The notes under the pieces: model-generated
Told to the model about the DNA's origin: nothing
What the model saw: only the letters and a program-made list of their open reading frames with translations
Databases searched by the model: none
Shown here: in pieces, positions 57,122 to 64,000 of the stretch
Numbering within the stretch: position 1 is the stretch's first letter
Layout: each line of letters opens with the position of its first letter
Assembly: GCA_040881985.1 (NCBI GenBank)
Contig: JBBECE010000029.1
Coordinates: 1-64,000, forward strand
Length of the DNA: 64,000 nucleotides
Source of the DNA: JBBECE01 sp040881985
GTDB lineage: Bacteria > Pseudomonadota > Alphaproteobacteria > Rhizobiales > Devosiaceae
Direction: 5' to 3'
Translations under genes and position numbers: made by a program

Positions 57122-58021
57122 ATGCAGCTTGCGGCGATCAAACGGGCGGAAAAGCAGCGCAAAGCCGGCCCAGGCCCCCGGATTGGGGTGGCGATGGGCA
57201 GCGGCTCGGCGCGCGGGCTGACGCTCGTTCCCTATCTCGAAGCAATCGATGAGCTCGGGATCAGGCCGAGCGTCATCGCCGGCTCCTCGATCGGCGCCTT
57301 CATAGGTGCCGGCTGGGCCGGCGGGATGACGGGCCGGGAAATCCGTGAGCATTCGATAGAGGTGCTGGGCTCGATGAACGCCCTGATGGGGCGGCTTTGG
57401 GGAACCCAGATGACCGGGCTCAAGAACTTCTTCCGCGAAGGCATTCCGATGCAGTTCGATGCCGAGCGGGTGATCCGGGCCTTCTCGCCGGCGAAGTTTC
57501 CGGCGTCGTTCGAGGATCTGCAGGTACCGCTCTTTGTCGTCGCGACGGACTTCCGTTCCTGGCACCAGATTGTCTTCCACACCGGCCCGCTGGCGGAGGC
57601 GGTCGCCGGCTCGATCGCCATTCCGAGCTTCTTCAAGCCGGTGCAATACGGCCACCGGTTGTTGGTCGACGGCGGGGTCGTCAACCCTTTGCCGCTCGAC
57701 GCGGTGGCACCGGGCTCGGATTTCCTCATCGCCCTCGACGTCAACGGCGACCCCAGCGACCACGATCCGGCGCGCTTGCCGACCCCGCTCGATGTCGGGT
57801 TCGGGGCGGCACAGATCATGATGCATGTGCTCATCACCAATACGATCGCGGCGCACCCCCCGGATGTCTATGTGCGCACGCCGGTCCGCGGGTTCGGCGC
57901 GTTCGAGTATTGGCGGATCCGGGAAATGCTGGCGGCGAGCGACGCCGACAAGGACCGGTTCAAGCGCGAGCTGGCCGGAAAGCTCGACGCCTTTATCGGC
58001 GCTCGCGAAAAAACGTTCTGA
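57122..58021 (+). CDS. Patatin-like phospholipase
   Basis: A 299-residue Ser-Asp dyad hydrolase. The nucleophile Ser56 is in AGSSIGAFIG, the oxyanion loop is GSGSARGLTL (about 26-35), and the Asp is in VDGGVVNPLPL (about 183). It likely releases fatty acids from phospholipids at the membrane. No signal peptide. The 3' end overlaps the converging tadA gene by 29 bases. Secreted toxin-like members of this family exist, but its housekeeping position argues against that. Confidence 0.85.
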   Translation: MQLAAIKRAEKQRKAGPGPRIGVAMGSGSARGLTLVPYLEAIDELGIRPSVIAGSSIGAFIGAGWAGGMTGREIREHSIEVLGSMNALMGRLWGTQMTGLKNFFREGIPMQFDAERVIRAFSPAKFPASFEDLQVPLFVVATDFRSWHQIVFHTGPLAEAVAGSIAIPSFFKPVQYGHRLLVDGGVVNPLPLDAVAPGSDFLIALDVNGDPSDHDPARLPTPLDVGFGAAQIMMHVLITNTIAAHPPDVYVRTPVRGFGAFEYWRIREMLAASDADKDRFKRELAGKLDAFIGAREKTF

Positions 58022-58436
58022 GCAGCGAAGCGGCCTCGGATTCTTCAAGGCCGCCGATCACTTCCGGGGTGTGGTGGCAGGTCGGCTGGGCAAAAAACCG
58101 GACCCCCGACTCAACCCCCCCGCCCTTCGGATCGATGGCCCCATAATAAAGCCGCCTGATGCGGGCGAGTGAGATGGCACCGGCGCACATGGTGCAGGGC
58201 TCGAGCGTTACATAGAGATCGCATTCCTCAAGTCTCGCTTCGCCAATTATGGTTGATGCCTTGTTAATCGCGAGTATTTCGGCATGCGCCAAAGGATCGT
58301 TTGAAGCCCGCGTCCGGTTCGCCGCCTCGACGAGGATCACCCCGTCGCAGACAATGACCGCGCCCACCGGCACTTCCCCGGCCGCCCCCGCTTCGGCGGC
58401 AAGTTCGAGGGCCCGGCGCATCGGGGAGGTAGCCAT
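57993..58436 (-). CDS. tadA: tRNA adenosine(34) deaminase
   Basis: A 147-residue zinc deaminase that makes inosine at the wobble position of tRNA-Arg. Zinc and proton-shuttle residues: His51 and Glu53 in DPLAHAEILAI, and Cys81 and Cys84 in LEPCTMCAGAI. VPVGAVIV and the helix IRRLYYGAIDPKGGGVESG are typical. It converges on the patatin gene and sits before mutL in the opposite direction. Confidence 0.92.
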   Translation of the reverse strand: MATSPMRRALELAAEAGAAGEVPVGAVIVCDGVILVEAANRTRASNDPLAHAEILAINKASTIIGEARLEECDLYVTLEPCTMCAGAISLARIRRLYYGAIDPKGGGVESGVRFFAQPTCHHTPEVIGGLEESEAASLLRTFFRERR

Positions 58437-58531
58437 TCGGTAACCCAGTTTTCCGCGGCGCGACCGATCGAAGGTCGCGTTAATGCAAAGCCGATATATC
58501 CGGTTTACAGTGCGGTGCGGAGAATCAATGC

Positions 58532-60496
58532 ATGCCCATCCGGCAATTGCCCGATGAACTGGTTAACCAGATCGCTGCCGGCGAGGTCGTCGAGCGGCCA
58601 GCCAGCATTGTCAAGGAGTTGCTGGAGAACTCGCTCGATGCGGGCGCGACCCGTATCGATATCACCACCGCCGGCGGCGGCATGGGCCTGATCCGGGTCG
58701 AGGACAACGGCTCGGGGATGGATGCGGCCGACCTGAAACTGAGCGTCGGCCGGCACGCCACCTCGAAGCTCAACGCCGACAATCTCGACGACATAGGGAC
58801 GCTTGGCTTTCGCGGCGAAGCGCTGGCCTCGATCGGGGCGGTCTCCGACATGCGGATTGCCTCGCGCCAGAAGGGCGGCGAATTCGGGCACGGAATCGTG
58901 GTCTCGGGCGGACGGGTCAACGGTCCGCACCCGGCGCCGATGCCGCCGGGCACGGTTGTCGAAATCAAGCACTTGTTCGAAAAGGTGCCGGCGCGCAAGA
59001 AGTTCCTGAAAACCGAACGGGCCGAAGCCGCTTCGATCACCGAGATCGTCAAACGCCTCGCCATGGCCGAGCCGCGCGCCCATATCGTGCTCGCCGGCGC
59101 CGATCGGCAGACCAGCAATTGGCCCGGCCAAACCGGGGAAGGATCGCGTCACCGGCGCCTCGCGCAGGTGATGGGCGGCGATTTCGCCGAAAACGCGGTG
59201 ATGCTGAACCATGAGCGCGGACCGGTGCGGGTGAGCGGGCTTGCGGGCCTGCCGACCTACAACAAGGCAAACACGCTCAGCCAGTTCTTTTTCGTCAACA
59301 GCCGGCCGGTGCGCGACAAGGTCCTGTTCGGCGCGCTGCGCGCCGCCTATGCCGATTACATGCATCGCGACCGCTATCCGGCGGTGGCGATTTTCGTCGA
59401 CCTGCCCGGGAGCGAGGTCGACGTCAATGTGCATCCGGCGAAAGCCGAGGTCCGGTTTCGCGATCAGGGCAATGTCCGCGCCGCTGTGATCAAGGCGATC
59501 AAGGAGGCATTCGCGGCAGCCGGGGTGAAGCCAAACCGCAAGATGGGGGACGCCACGATCGCGGCGTTCCGGCCCGAGCCGAGGCCGGCCGGTCAGATGA
59601 AGCCGGGGGCGGCCGACCCCGACACGCCCTTCGAACTCGCCGCAGCGCACAAGCGTGCGGAGCCAGCGGTCGCCCAAGTCGCGGCGGTGCAACCTTCCGC
59701 CACCTCCGCCCCGAGCCTCGCCGCCAGGGACCAACCGATGCCGGAGCCGATGCCGCTCATGGCCGAGGCGCCGAAACGCTCCGGTTTCGGGGAGCGCAAG
59801 CAGCCCCCGATCGTCAGTTCGCCCGCCGCCGAGGTCGAGGTAATGGAGCGGCAGGCCGAAATGCCGTCGGTCGAGCCGAGCGGCAAGGTCGAGGCGCCGC
59901 GGGACGAGCCGGACCGGTTTCCACTCGGGGTCGCCCGCGCCCAGATCTTCGACAATTACATCGTCGCCCAGACCGAGGACTCGATGCTGCTCGTCGATCA
60001 GCACGCGGCCCACGAGCGGCTGGTCTATGAAAAGTTCAAGGCCGAACTCGCCGAGGGGCCGATCGCGGCGCAGCGGCATCTCATTCCGGTAATCGTCGAG
60101 CTGCCCGAGGAGGATTGCGCCCGGCTCGAGGAGGCCGCAACAGCACTCGCCGAACTCGGGCTCGGAATAGAGCGGTTCGGGCCGCGGGCGGTTGCCGTCC
60201 ACGAGACCCCGGCGTTGCTTGGCCAGCCGAATGTCGCCCGGCTAGTGGCCGACGTCGCCGACCAGCTTGCCGAATGGGACGACATATCGACGGTCTCGGA
60301 ACGGCTCGAGGCAGTCGCTGGGCGAATGGCCTGCCACGGCTCGGTGCGCTCGGGACGGCGGCTCAAGGCCGAGGAGATGAACCGGCTGTTGCGCGAAATG
60401 GAGGCGACCGCCCATTCCGGCCAGTGCATCCATGGGCGGCCGACCTATGTGGAACTGAAAAAGGCCGATATCGAGCGCCTGTTCGGGCGCAAATAG
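58532..60496 (+). CDS. mutL: DNA mismatch repair protein MutL
   Basis: A 654-residue GHKL ATPase that links mismatch recognition to downstream steps. N-terminal motifs: LLENSLDAGATRIDI near 31, DNGSGMDAADL near 56, and TLGFRGEALASIGAVSDM near 90. The middle (about 330-450) is a Pro/Ala-rich linker, and the C-terminal dimer domain has QTEDSMLLVDQHAAHERLVYEK (in parts) and ACHGSVRSGRRLKAEEMNRLL. The endonuclease motif DQHAAHERLVYE is the shortened non-catalytic-looking form that also occurs in enterobacteria. Confidence 0.93.
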   Translation: MPIRQLPDELVNQIAAGEVVERPASIVKELLENSLDAGATRIDITTAGGGMGLIRVEDNGSGMDAADLKLSVGRHATSKLNADNLDDIGTLGFRGEALASIGAVSDMRIASRQKGGEFGHGIVVSGGRVNGPHPAPMPPGTVVEIKHLFEKVPARKKFLKTERAEAASITEIVKRLAMAEPRAHIVLAGADRQTSNWPGQTGEGSRHRRLAQVMGGDFAENAVMLNHERGPVRVSGLAGLPTYNKANTLSQFFFVNSRPVRDKVLFGALRAAYADYMHRDRYPAVAIFVDLPGSEVDVNVHPAKAEVRFRDQGNVRAAVIKAIKEAFAAAGVKPNRKMGDATIAAFRPEPRPAGQMKPGAADPDTPFELAAAHKRAEPAVAQVAAVQPSATSAPSLAARDQPMPEPMPLMAEAPKRSGFGERKQPPIVSSPAAEVEVMERQAEMPSVEPSGKVEAPRDEPDRFPLGVARAQIFDNYIVAQTEDSMLLVDQHAAHERLVYEKFKAELAEGPIAAQRHLIPVIVELPEEDCARLEEAATALAELGLGIERFGPRAVAVHETPALLGQPNVARLVADVADQLAEWDDISTVSERLEAVAGRMACHGSVRSGRRLKAEEMNRLLREMEATAHSGQCIHGRPTYVELKKADIERLFGRK

Positions 60497-60525
60497 GCCA
60501 AACACCCACCCGCTCGAGCCTGACC

Positions 60526-61080
60526 TCAAGCGCGGCCGAACAACAGCACCGCGGTGTCGCCATAGGTGCGGCGGTCATGTAATTCCAAGCCGGTGGGCGG
60601 CGTGATGTTGGCGGTACGCGCCTCCTCCAGCAAGATCATTACATCGGCGGCGAGCCAGCCGCCTTCGAGCGCCGAAGCCAGAGCCTTCTCGCCCAGCCCT
60701 TCGCCATAGGCCGGATCAGCAAAGATCAGGCCGAAGGGGCCGAGATTGCCGGCCGGCCCGAGTTGGGTCGCGTCGCGCCGGAGCATCCGCGTCACCCCGC
60801 CCAAGCCGAAGCGCTCGATGTTTTCGCGCAGAATGGCGCGCGCCTCGATGCCCGAGTCGACAAAGACACAGCTCGACGCTCCCCGCGACAGCGCCTCGAG
60901 TCCCATGGCGCCGGTGCCGGCGAAAAGATCGAGCACCGCCACGCTGCCGAGATCGGCGCCGAGGCGGTTAGTCAAAATGTCGAAGATCGACTCGCGCACC
61001 CGGTCGGCGGTCGGACGGATCGCGTCCGATAGAGGGGAAGCCAGCGGGCGGCCGCGAAACTTGCCGGCAACGATTCGCAT
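60526..61080 (-). CDS. rsmD: 16S rRNA (guanine966-N2)-methyltransferase
   Basis: A 184-residue class I methylase for 16S rRNA. From Met at 61080: MRIVAGKFRGRPLASP, then RESIFDILTNRL, SAM motif VLDLFAGTGAMGLEALSRGA, and the target-base motif LIFADPAYGEGLG. The usual motif is DPPY; here the second Pro is Ala, a mild variant. The start is five bases after the pseudouridine synthase stop, so they are co-transcribed. Confidence 0.9.
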   Translation of the reverse strand: MRIVAGKFRGRPLASPLSDAIRPTADRVRESIFDILTNRLGADLGSVAVLDLFAGTGAMGLEALSRGASSCVFVDSGIEARAILRENIERFGLGGVTRMLRRDATQLGPAGNLGPFGLIFADPAYGEGLGEKALASALEGGWLAADVMILLEEARTANITPPTGLELHDRRTYGDTAVLLFGRA

Positions 61081-61084
61081 TTCC

Positions 61085-61927
61085 CTAGCGGGCGCGCCGG
61101 CGTGCGCGCGGCGGGGCGACGGGCTTGGGGCGGACGGGAGCAACCGGTTCGGGCGTCACGTCGAAATTGGCGCCGGCCTCCTCGGCGAGGCTGGTGCCAA
61201 GCTGGTCGCGCAGGATTTTCCGCCGCACCGGCTCGACGGCGCCGGGCGCGAGGTCGCCGAGCTGGAAGGGTCCGTAGGAAAGCCGGATCAGGCGATTGAC
61301 CTGGAGCCCGAGAGCGCCGAGGACTTTTTTGATTTCGCGGTTCTTGCCCTCGCGCAGGGCGACGTTGATCCAGACATTACCGCCCTGTTCGCGTTCGAGG
61401 GTCGCCTCGATCGGCCCGTAATGGACCTTCTCGATGGTAACGCCATCCTTGAGCTCGTCGAGGCGTCCCTGGTCGATTCGGCCGAAAGCACGGATGCGGT
61501 AGCGGCGGAGCCACCCGGTCGCGGGCAATTCGAGCACGCGCTTCAGCCCGCCGTCATTGGTCAGAAGCAACAGGCCCTCGGTGTTGAAATCGAGCCTACC
61601 GACGGTGAGGACCCGCGGCAATCCGGCACCTTTGAGTCGATCGAAGATCGTCGGGCGGCCTTCGGGGTCGCGCTCGGTGACCATCAGGCCGGCCGGCTTG
61701 TGATAGCGCCAAAGACGGGTCTCGGCATGGCGGGCGAGGGGCGTGCCGTCGACGGCGACCTGGTCGGCTTCGGTGACGAGGGTCGCCGGCGAAGTGACGG
61801 GCGCGCCGTTGAGCGCGACGCGTCCGGCAGCGATCCAGGTCTCGGCGACCCGCCGCGAGCAAAGCCCGGCGCGGGCCATGACCTTGGCGAGTCTTTCGCC
61901 GGTTTCGGGTGCGGCGGTCTCGGCCAT
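61085..61927 (-). CDS. RluB/RsuA-type rRNA pseudouridine synthase
   Basis: A 280-residue enzyme isomerising uridine in rRNA. An N-terminal S4 domain (ERLAKVMARAGLCSRRVAETWI, in parts) precedes the catalytic domain; the active Asp is in VGRLDFNTEGLLLLTNDG (about 120). EGKNREIKKVLGALGL near 213 is a family mark. The C-terminal tail is Arg/Pro-rich and basic. 23S (RluB) versus other target cannot be decided from sequence. Confidence 0.9.
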   Translation of the reverse strand: MAETAAPETGERLAKVMARAGLCSRRVAETWIAAGRVALNGAPVTSPATLVTEADQVAVDGTPLARHAETRLWRYHKPAGLMVTERDPEGRPTIFDRLKGAGLPRVLTVGRLDFNTEGLLLLTNDGGLKRVLELPATGWLRRYRIRAFGRIDQGRLDELKDGVTIEKVHYGPIEATLEREQGGNVWINVALREGKNREIKKVLGALGLQVNRLIRLSYGPFQLGDLAPGAVEPVRRKILRDQLGTSLAEEAGANFDVTPEPVAPVRPKPVAPPRARRRAR

Positions 61928-61969
61928 CGGATGGGAGAGCCCTTTCGGCGCGGCGGACCTCGCGGGCGG

Positions 61970-62608
61970 CTAGCCGTTGTTGAGCAACGCCTCGCGGATC
62001 GCCGGCGGACAGAGTGGATCGTCGAGCGCGACGAGTTCGCCGTTCTCGGCGAGGCACACAAAGTCGATGCCTCCGACATTGGTGAATAGATGCAGAGGCG
62101 GCATTTCGAGCGGGAAGTCGCTCTGGGCGGTCCGCTCAAACTGATGGGCGCGGTAATCGCGCAGGCGTGCCGTGAGGATCTGGGCTTCCTGCGGGGTGAG
62201 CGCCCGCCCGGTGCCGATGTCGATGTCGACGACCTTGGCGCCGCGTATCATCCGCAAGTCTTCCTCGCTCAGGCCGGTCGGATCGAGGAGCGGGCGATCC
62301 GAATCCTCGGGCAAGAGGCTCGCCATGCTTTCGGACGGCGGCGGCAGAAGGTTGGGATCGGGAGGCTCGACCAGCGGCCCGCGGGGCGCGTTGAGCGCCT
62401 CCTTGGTGTTCTCGCGCGGTAAGATGCCGATCCCCTGGAGCGTCTCGGTCATCACTTCGCGCTCAAAGGTCTCGGCGCTGATGAGGGCATTGGTTCCCTC
62501 GACGGTGGTGCAGGCGGAAAGCAGCGCTGCGGACCCCAGTCCAGCGGCGATCCAGGCGAGCCGCCCGGTGTGAGCCAGACGTCCCGTCAAAGCGGAAAAA
62601 TGCTTCAC
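61970..62608 (-). CDS. Hypothetical lipoprotein
   Basis: A 212-residue predicted lipoprotein. From GTG 62608: a basic start, then WIAAGLGSAALLSAC (lipobox LLSAC, Cys about 33). The mature part has a Pro-rich linker (PLVEPPDPNLLPPPSES) and a C-terminal domain with LTPQEAQILTARLRDYRAHQ and IDFVCLAENGELVALDDPLC near the end. It has no recognised family. It is 88 bases downstream of lspA, on the same strand, which fits an envelope role. Confidence 0.65.
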   Translation of the reverse strand: MKHFSALTGRLAHTGRLAWIAAGLGSAALLSACTTVEGTNALISAETFEREVMTETLQGIGILPRENTKEALNAPRGPLVEPPDPNLLPPPSESMASLLPEDSDRPLLDPTGLSEEDLRMIRGAKVVDIDIGTGRALTPQEAQILTARLRDYRAHQFERTAQSDFPLEMPPLHLFTNVGGIDFVCLAENGELVALDDPLCPPAIREALLNNG

Positions 62609-62696
62609 TCGCCTTACCCCATGCGCCCGTGCCAGCGCGCCGTCTTGTAGCGTAAACGATCGCAGCCGATAAGGCCAGAATCCGGCTATTTTGCGA

Positions 62697-63194
62697 TCAG
62701 GCATGACGGCGGCGCGGCCTCAGCATGTCGATAACCAGCAGCAGCAGACCAAAACTGATGCCGAGGTCGGCGATGTTGAAGATGTAGAAATAGTAGCCCA
62801 TGGCGTGCAGGGAGAAGAAGTCGGCGACCGCCCCATAGGCGAGCCGGTCGGTGATATTGCCAAAGGCCCCTCCGAGGCAGAAGGCGAGGCCCCAGCGGGT
62901 TAGCGCCGAGCCGGTCTTGAACCACCACGCCGCGAGCCCGACGACCGCCGCCGCCATCGCCGCAATCAGCACCGCGGGAGGTACCGAGGACAGGAGCCCG
63001 TAAGAGATCCCGGAGTTCCAGACGAGCACATAGTCGAAGAACGGGGTGATTGTGATCGCCTCCCCGCCCTGCCAGCCTATCAGGTGAATCTGGGCGACCT
63101 TGTGCAACCGGTCGGCGAAATAGACGAGCACCAGCGCGTTAAGGCTGAGCCATCCGACGCCCGGCTTGACGGAAACACTTTCATTGCCGGCCAT
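62697..63194 (-). CDS. lspA: Lipoprotein signal peptidase (signal peptidase II)
   Basis: A 165-residue, four-helix aspartic peptidase that cleaves lipoprotein signal peptides after lipidation. The catalytic aspartates are in GAFGNITDRLAYGAVADF and in YIFNIADLGIS. It probably matures the many lipoproteins coded in this window. The start directly follows the ileS stop (TAAATG), the usual ileS-lspA arrangement. Confidence 0.93.
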   Translation of the reverse strand: MAGNESVSVKPGVGWLSLNALVLVYFADRLHKVAQIHLIGWQGGEAITITPFFDYVLVWNSGISYGLLSSVPPAVLIAAMAAAVVGLAAWWFKTGSALTRWGLAFCLGGAFGNITDRLAYGAVADFFSLHAMGYYFYIFNIADLGISFGLLLLVIDMLRPRRRHA

Positions 63195-64000
63195 TTACTC
63201 GGCGGCCTCGTTGCCGGCGCGGGCCTGCCATTCGCGCATCGCCTGGGCGTCGCGCGGGGAAATGTCCGGCCAGGCCGGGTCGGACCCGACGTCGGAAGAG
63301 ATCTTCCAGGAGCGAGCGCAGCGCTTGCCTTCGGCGAGCCTGAAGACAACCGAGACGTCCTTGACCTCGTCGAGCCGGAACGCTTCGGCGGGCCCCTCCC
63401 CCCGAATGACCTTGGCGTCGGATGTGATGGCGATCTCGGCCATGTCCTCTGCGTGGATCGCGACATAGAAATCGGCGTCGGCGATGTAGATGTCGGGGGC
63501 GGCTTCGAGTGACGAGCCGATGGTCTTGTCGCGGCGCGGGATCTCGAGCGCTCCGGTGACGACGCGGCGCACGGCGCGGATCTTGCGCCATTTCTCGGCG
63601 AGCGCCGGATCGCGCCAATTTTCCGGAACCCCCGGGAAGACTCGCAAATGCACCGAGGACTCCTCGCCCGGATAACGGTCGAGCCAGACCTCTTCCATGG
63701 TGAAACAGAGGATGGGCGCGAGCCAGGCGGTGAGGCACTCGAAGAGCTTGTCGAGCACGGTCAGCGAGGCTCGCCGGCGCATCGAGGAGGCGGGGTCGCA
63801 ATAAAGCGCGTCCTTGCTGATGTCGAAATAAAACGCCGAAAGGTCTACGGTCATGAAATTGAACAGCGCCGAGAAGATGCGCTTGTAGTCGAAATCGGCA
63901 TAGGCCTGCCGGACAATGGTATCGTGTTCGGCCAGCCGATGCAGCATGTAACGCTCGAGTTCGGGCATTTCGGCATAGTCGACCGCTTCGGCGAGCGAGA
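63195..64000 (-). CDS. ileS: Isoleucine--tRNA ligase, C-terminal part
   Basis: The 3' 268 codons of ileS, cut by the right edge. The anticodon-binding helical domain is visible (MPELERYMLHRLAEHD, then FSALFNFMTVDLSAFYFDISKDALYCDP) and the following LAPILCFTMEEVWLDRYPG and DKTIGSSLEA stretches are typical. The C-terminal zinc-like region reads GKRCARSWKISSDVG and ends with the Hyphomicrobiales-like SPRDAQAMREWQARAG. The catalytic HIGH and KMSKS motifs lie outside the window. Confidence 0.93.
   Translation of the reverse strand, partial: SLAEAVDYAEMPELERYMLHRLAEHDTIVRQAYADFDYKRIFSALFNFMTVDLSAFYFDISKDALYCDPASSMRRRASLTVLDKLFECLTAWLAPILCFTMEEVWLDRYPGEESSVHLRVFPGVPENWRDPALAEKWRKIRAVRRVVTGALEIPRRDKTIGSSLEAAPDIYIADADFYVAIHAEDMAEIAITSDAKVIRGEGPAEAFRLDEVKDVSVVFRLAEGKRCARSWKISSDVGSDPAWPDISPRDAQAMREWQARAGNEAAE

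Noticed and set aside
58505..60202. 565-codon minus-strand frame
   Set aside because: Antisense to mutL, which has all GHKL motifs; no start signal or domain.

Overview
The window is a GC-rich, gene-dense piece of a Hyphomicrobiales-like alphaproteobacterial chromosome. The assignment rests on gene content and order: a CcrM-type GANTC methyltransferase beside rnhB, mutY, a DUF721 gene, a DsbA-like gene and smc; the split F0 operon atpI-B-E-F'-F; a ctaC-ctaD-ctaB-small ORF-ctaG-ctaE-DUF983-SURF1-thrC-M16 run; and small lineage genes such as DUF4170, DUF2093, an IalB-like protein and DUF1127. There is no rRNA, tRNA, CRISPR array, transposase or prophage module that I can see. Names come from motifs and remembered family features; no database search was run.

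Layout. 1-1513: a tandem array of tiny lipoprotein genes of two alternating types, cut by the left edge. 1877-3529: a lipoprotein with an S74-type chaperone domain, and glyQ with a long basic N-terminal tail. 3682-5339: a small, lower-GC toxin/immunity island, with an RNase A-like CDI-type toxin, a probable immunity gene and two further small genes, one interrupted by an amber codon. 5336-12232: S49 peptidase, TrmN6-like methylase, polyprenyl diphosphate synthase, ispE, a TPR lipoprotein-like gene, and a family 4 uracil-DNA glycosylase. 12017-12985: two decayed copies of a periplasmic-protein/ABC-ATPase pair. 13032-24643: MFS, moaB, YjbR-like, a radical SAM gene under a LexA-type box, rnhB, ccrM, mutY, DUF721, DsbA-like, smc. 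24723-27384: atp F0 operon with a visible promoter. 27393-35427: envelope and redox genes, YqgE, a 7TM-PAS-GGDEF-EAL protein, GNAT and M16. 35424-43119: thrC and the aa3-type cytochrome oxidase assembly cluster. 43431-47217: IalB, DUF1127, LysR, and an ABC exporter with a frameshift. 47214-55729: gshA, rsmE, ubiA, cysQ, DUF4170, DUF374, an LpxB-related protein, DUF2093, xseA. 55802-64000: purD, patatin, tadA, mutL, rsmD, an RluB-type synthase, a lipoprotein, lspA, and the 3' part of ileS.

Functionally most of the window is housekeeping: respiration (F0 and cytochrome oxidase), genome maintenance (smc, mutY, mutL, xseA, udg, ccrM), isoprenoid/quinone supply (polyprenyl synthase, ispE, ubiA), translation and tRNA modification, and envelope lipoproteins with their signal peptidase. 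The accessory, less explained parts are the lipoprotein array (1-1513), the toxin/immunity island (3682-5339), the decayed ABC duplicates (12017-12985), and the LpxB-related gene at 52952-54070, which sits where I would expect waaA and lpxK in related genomes.
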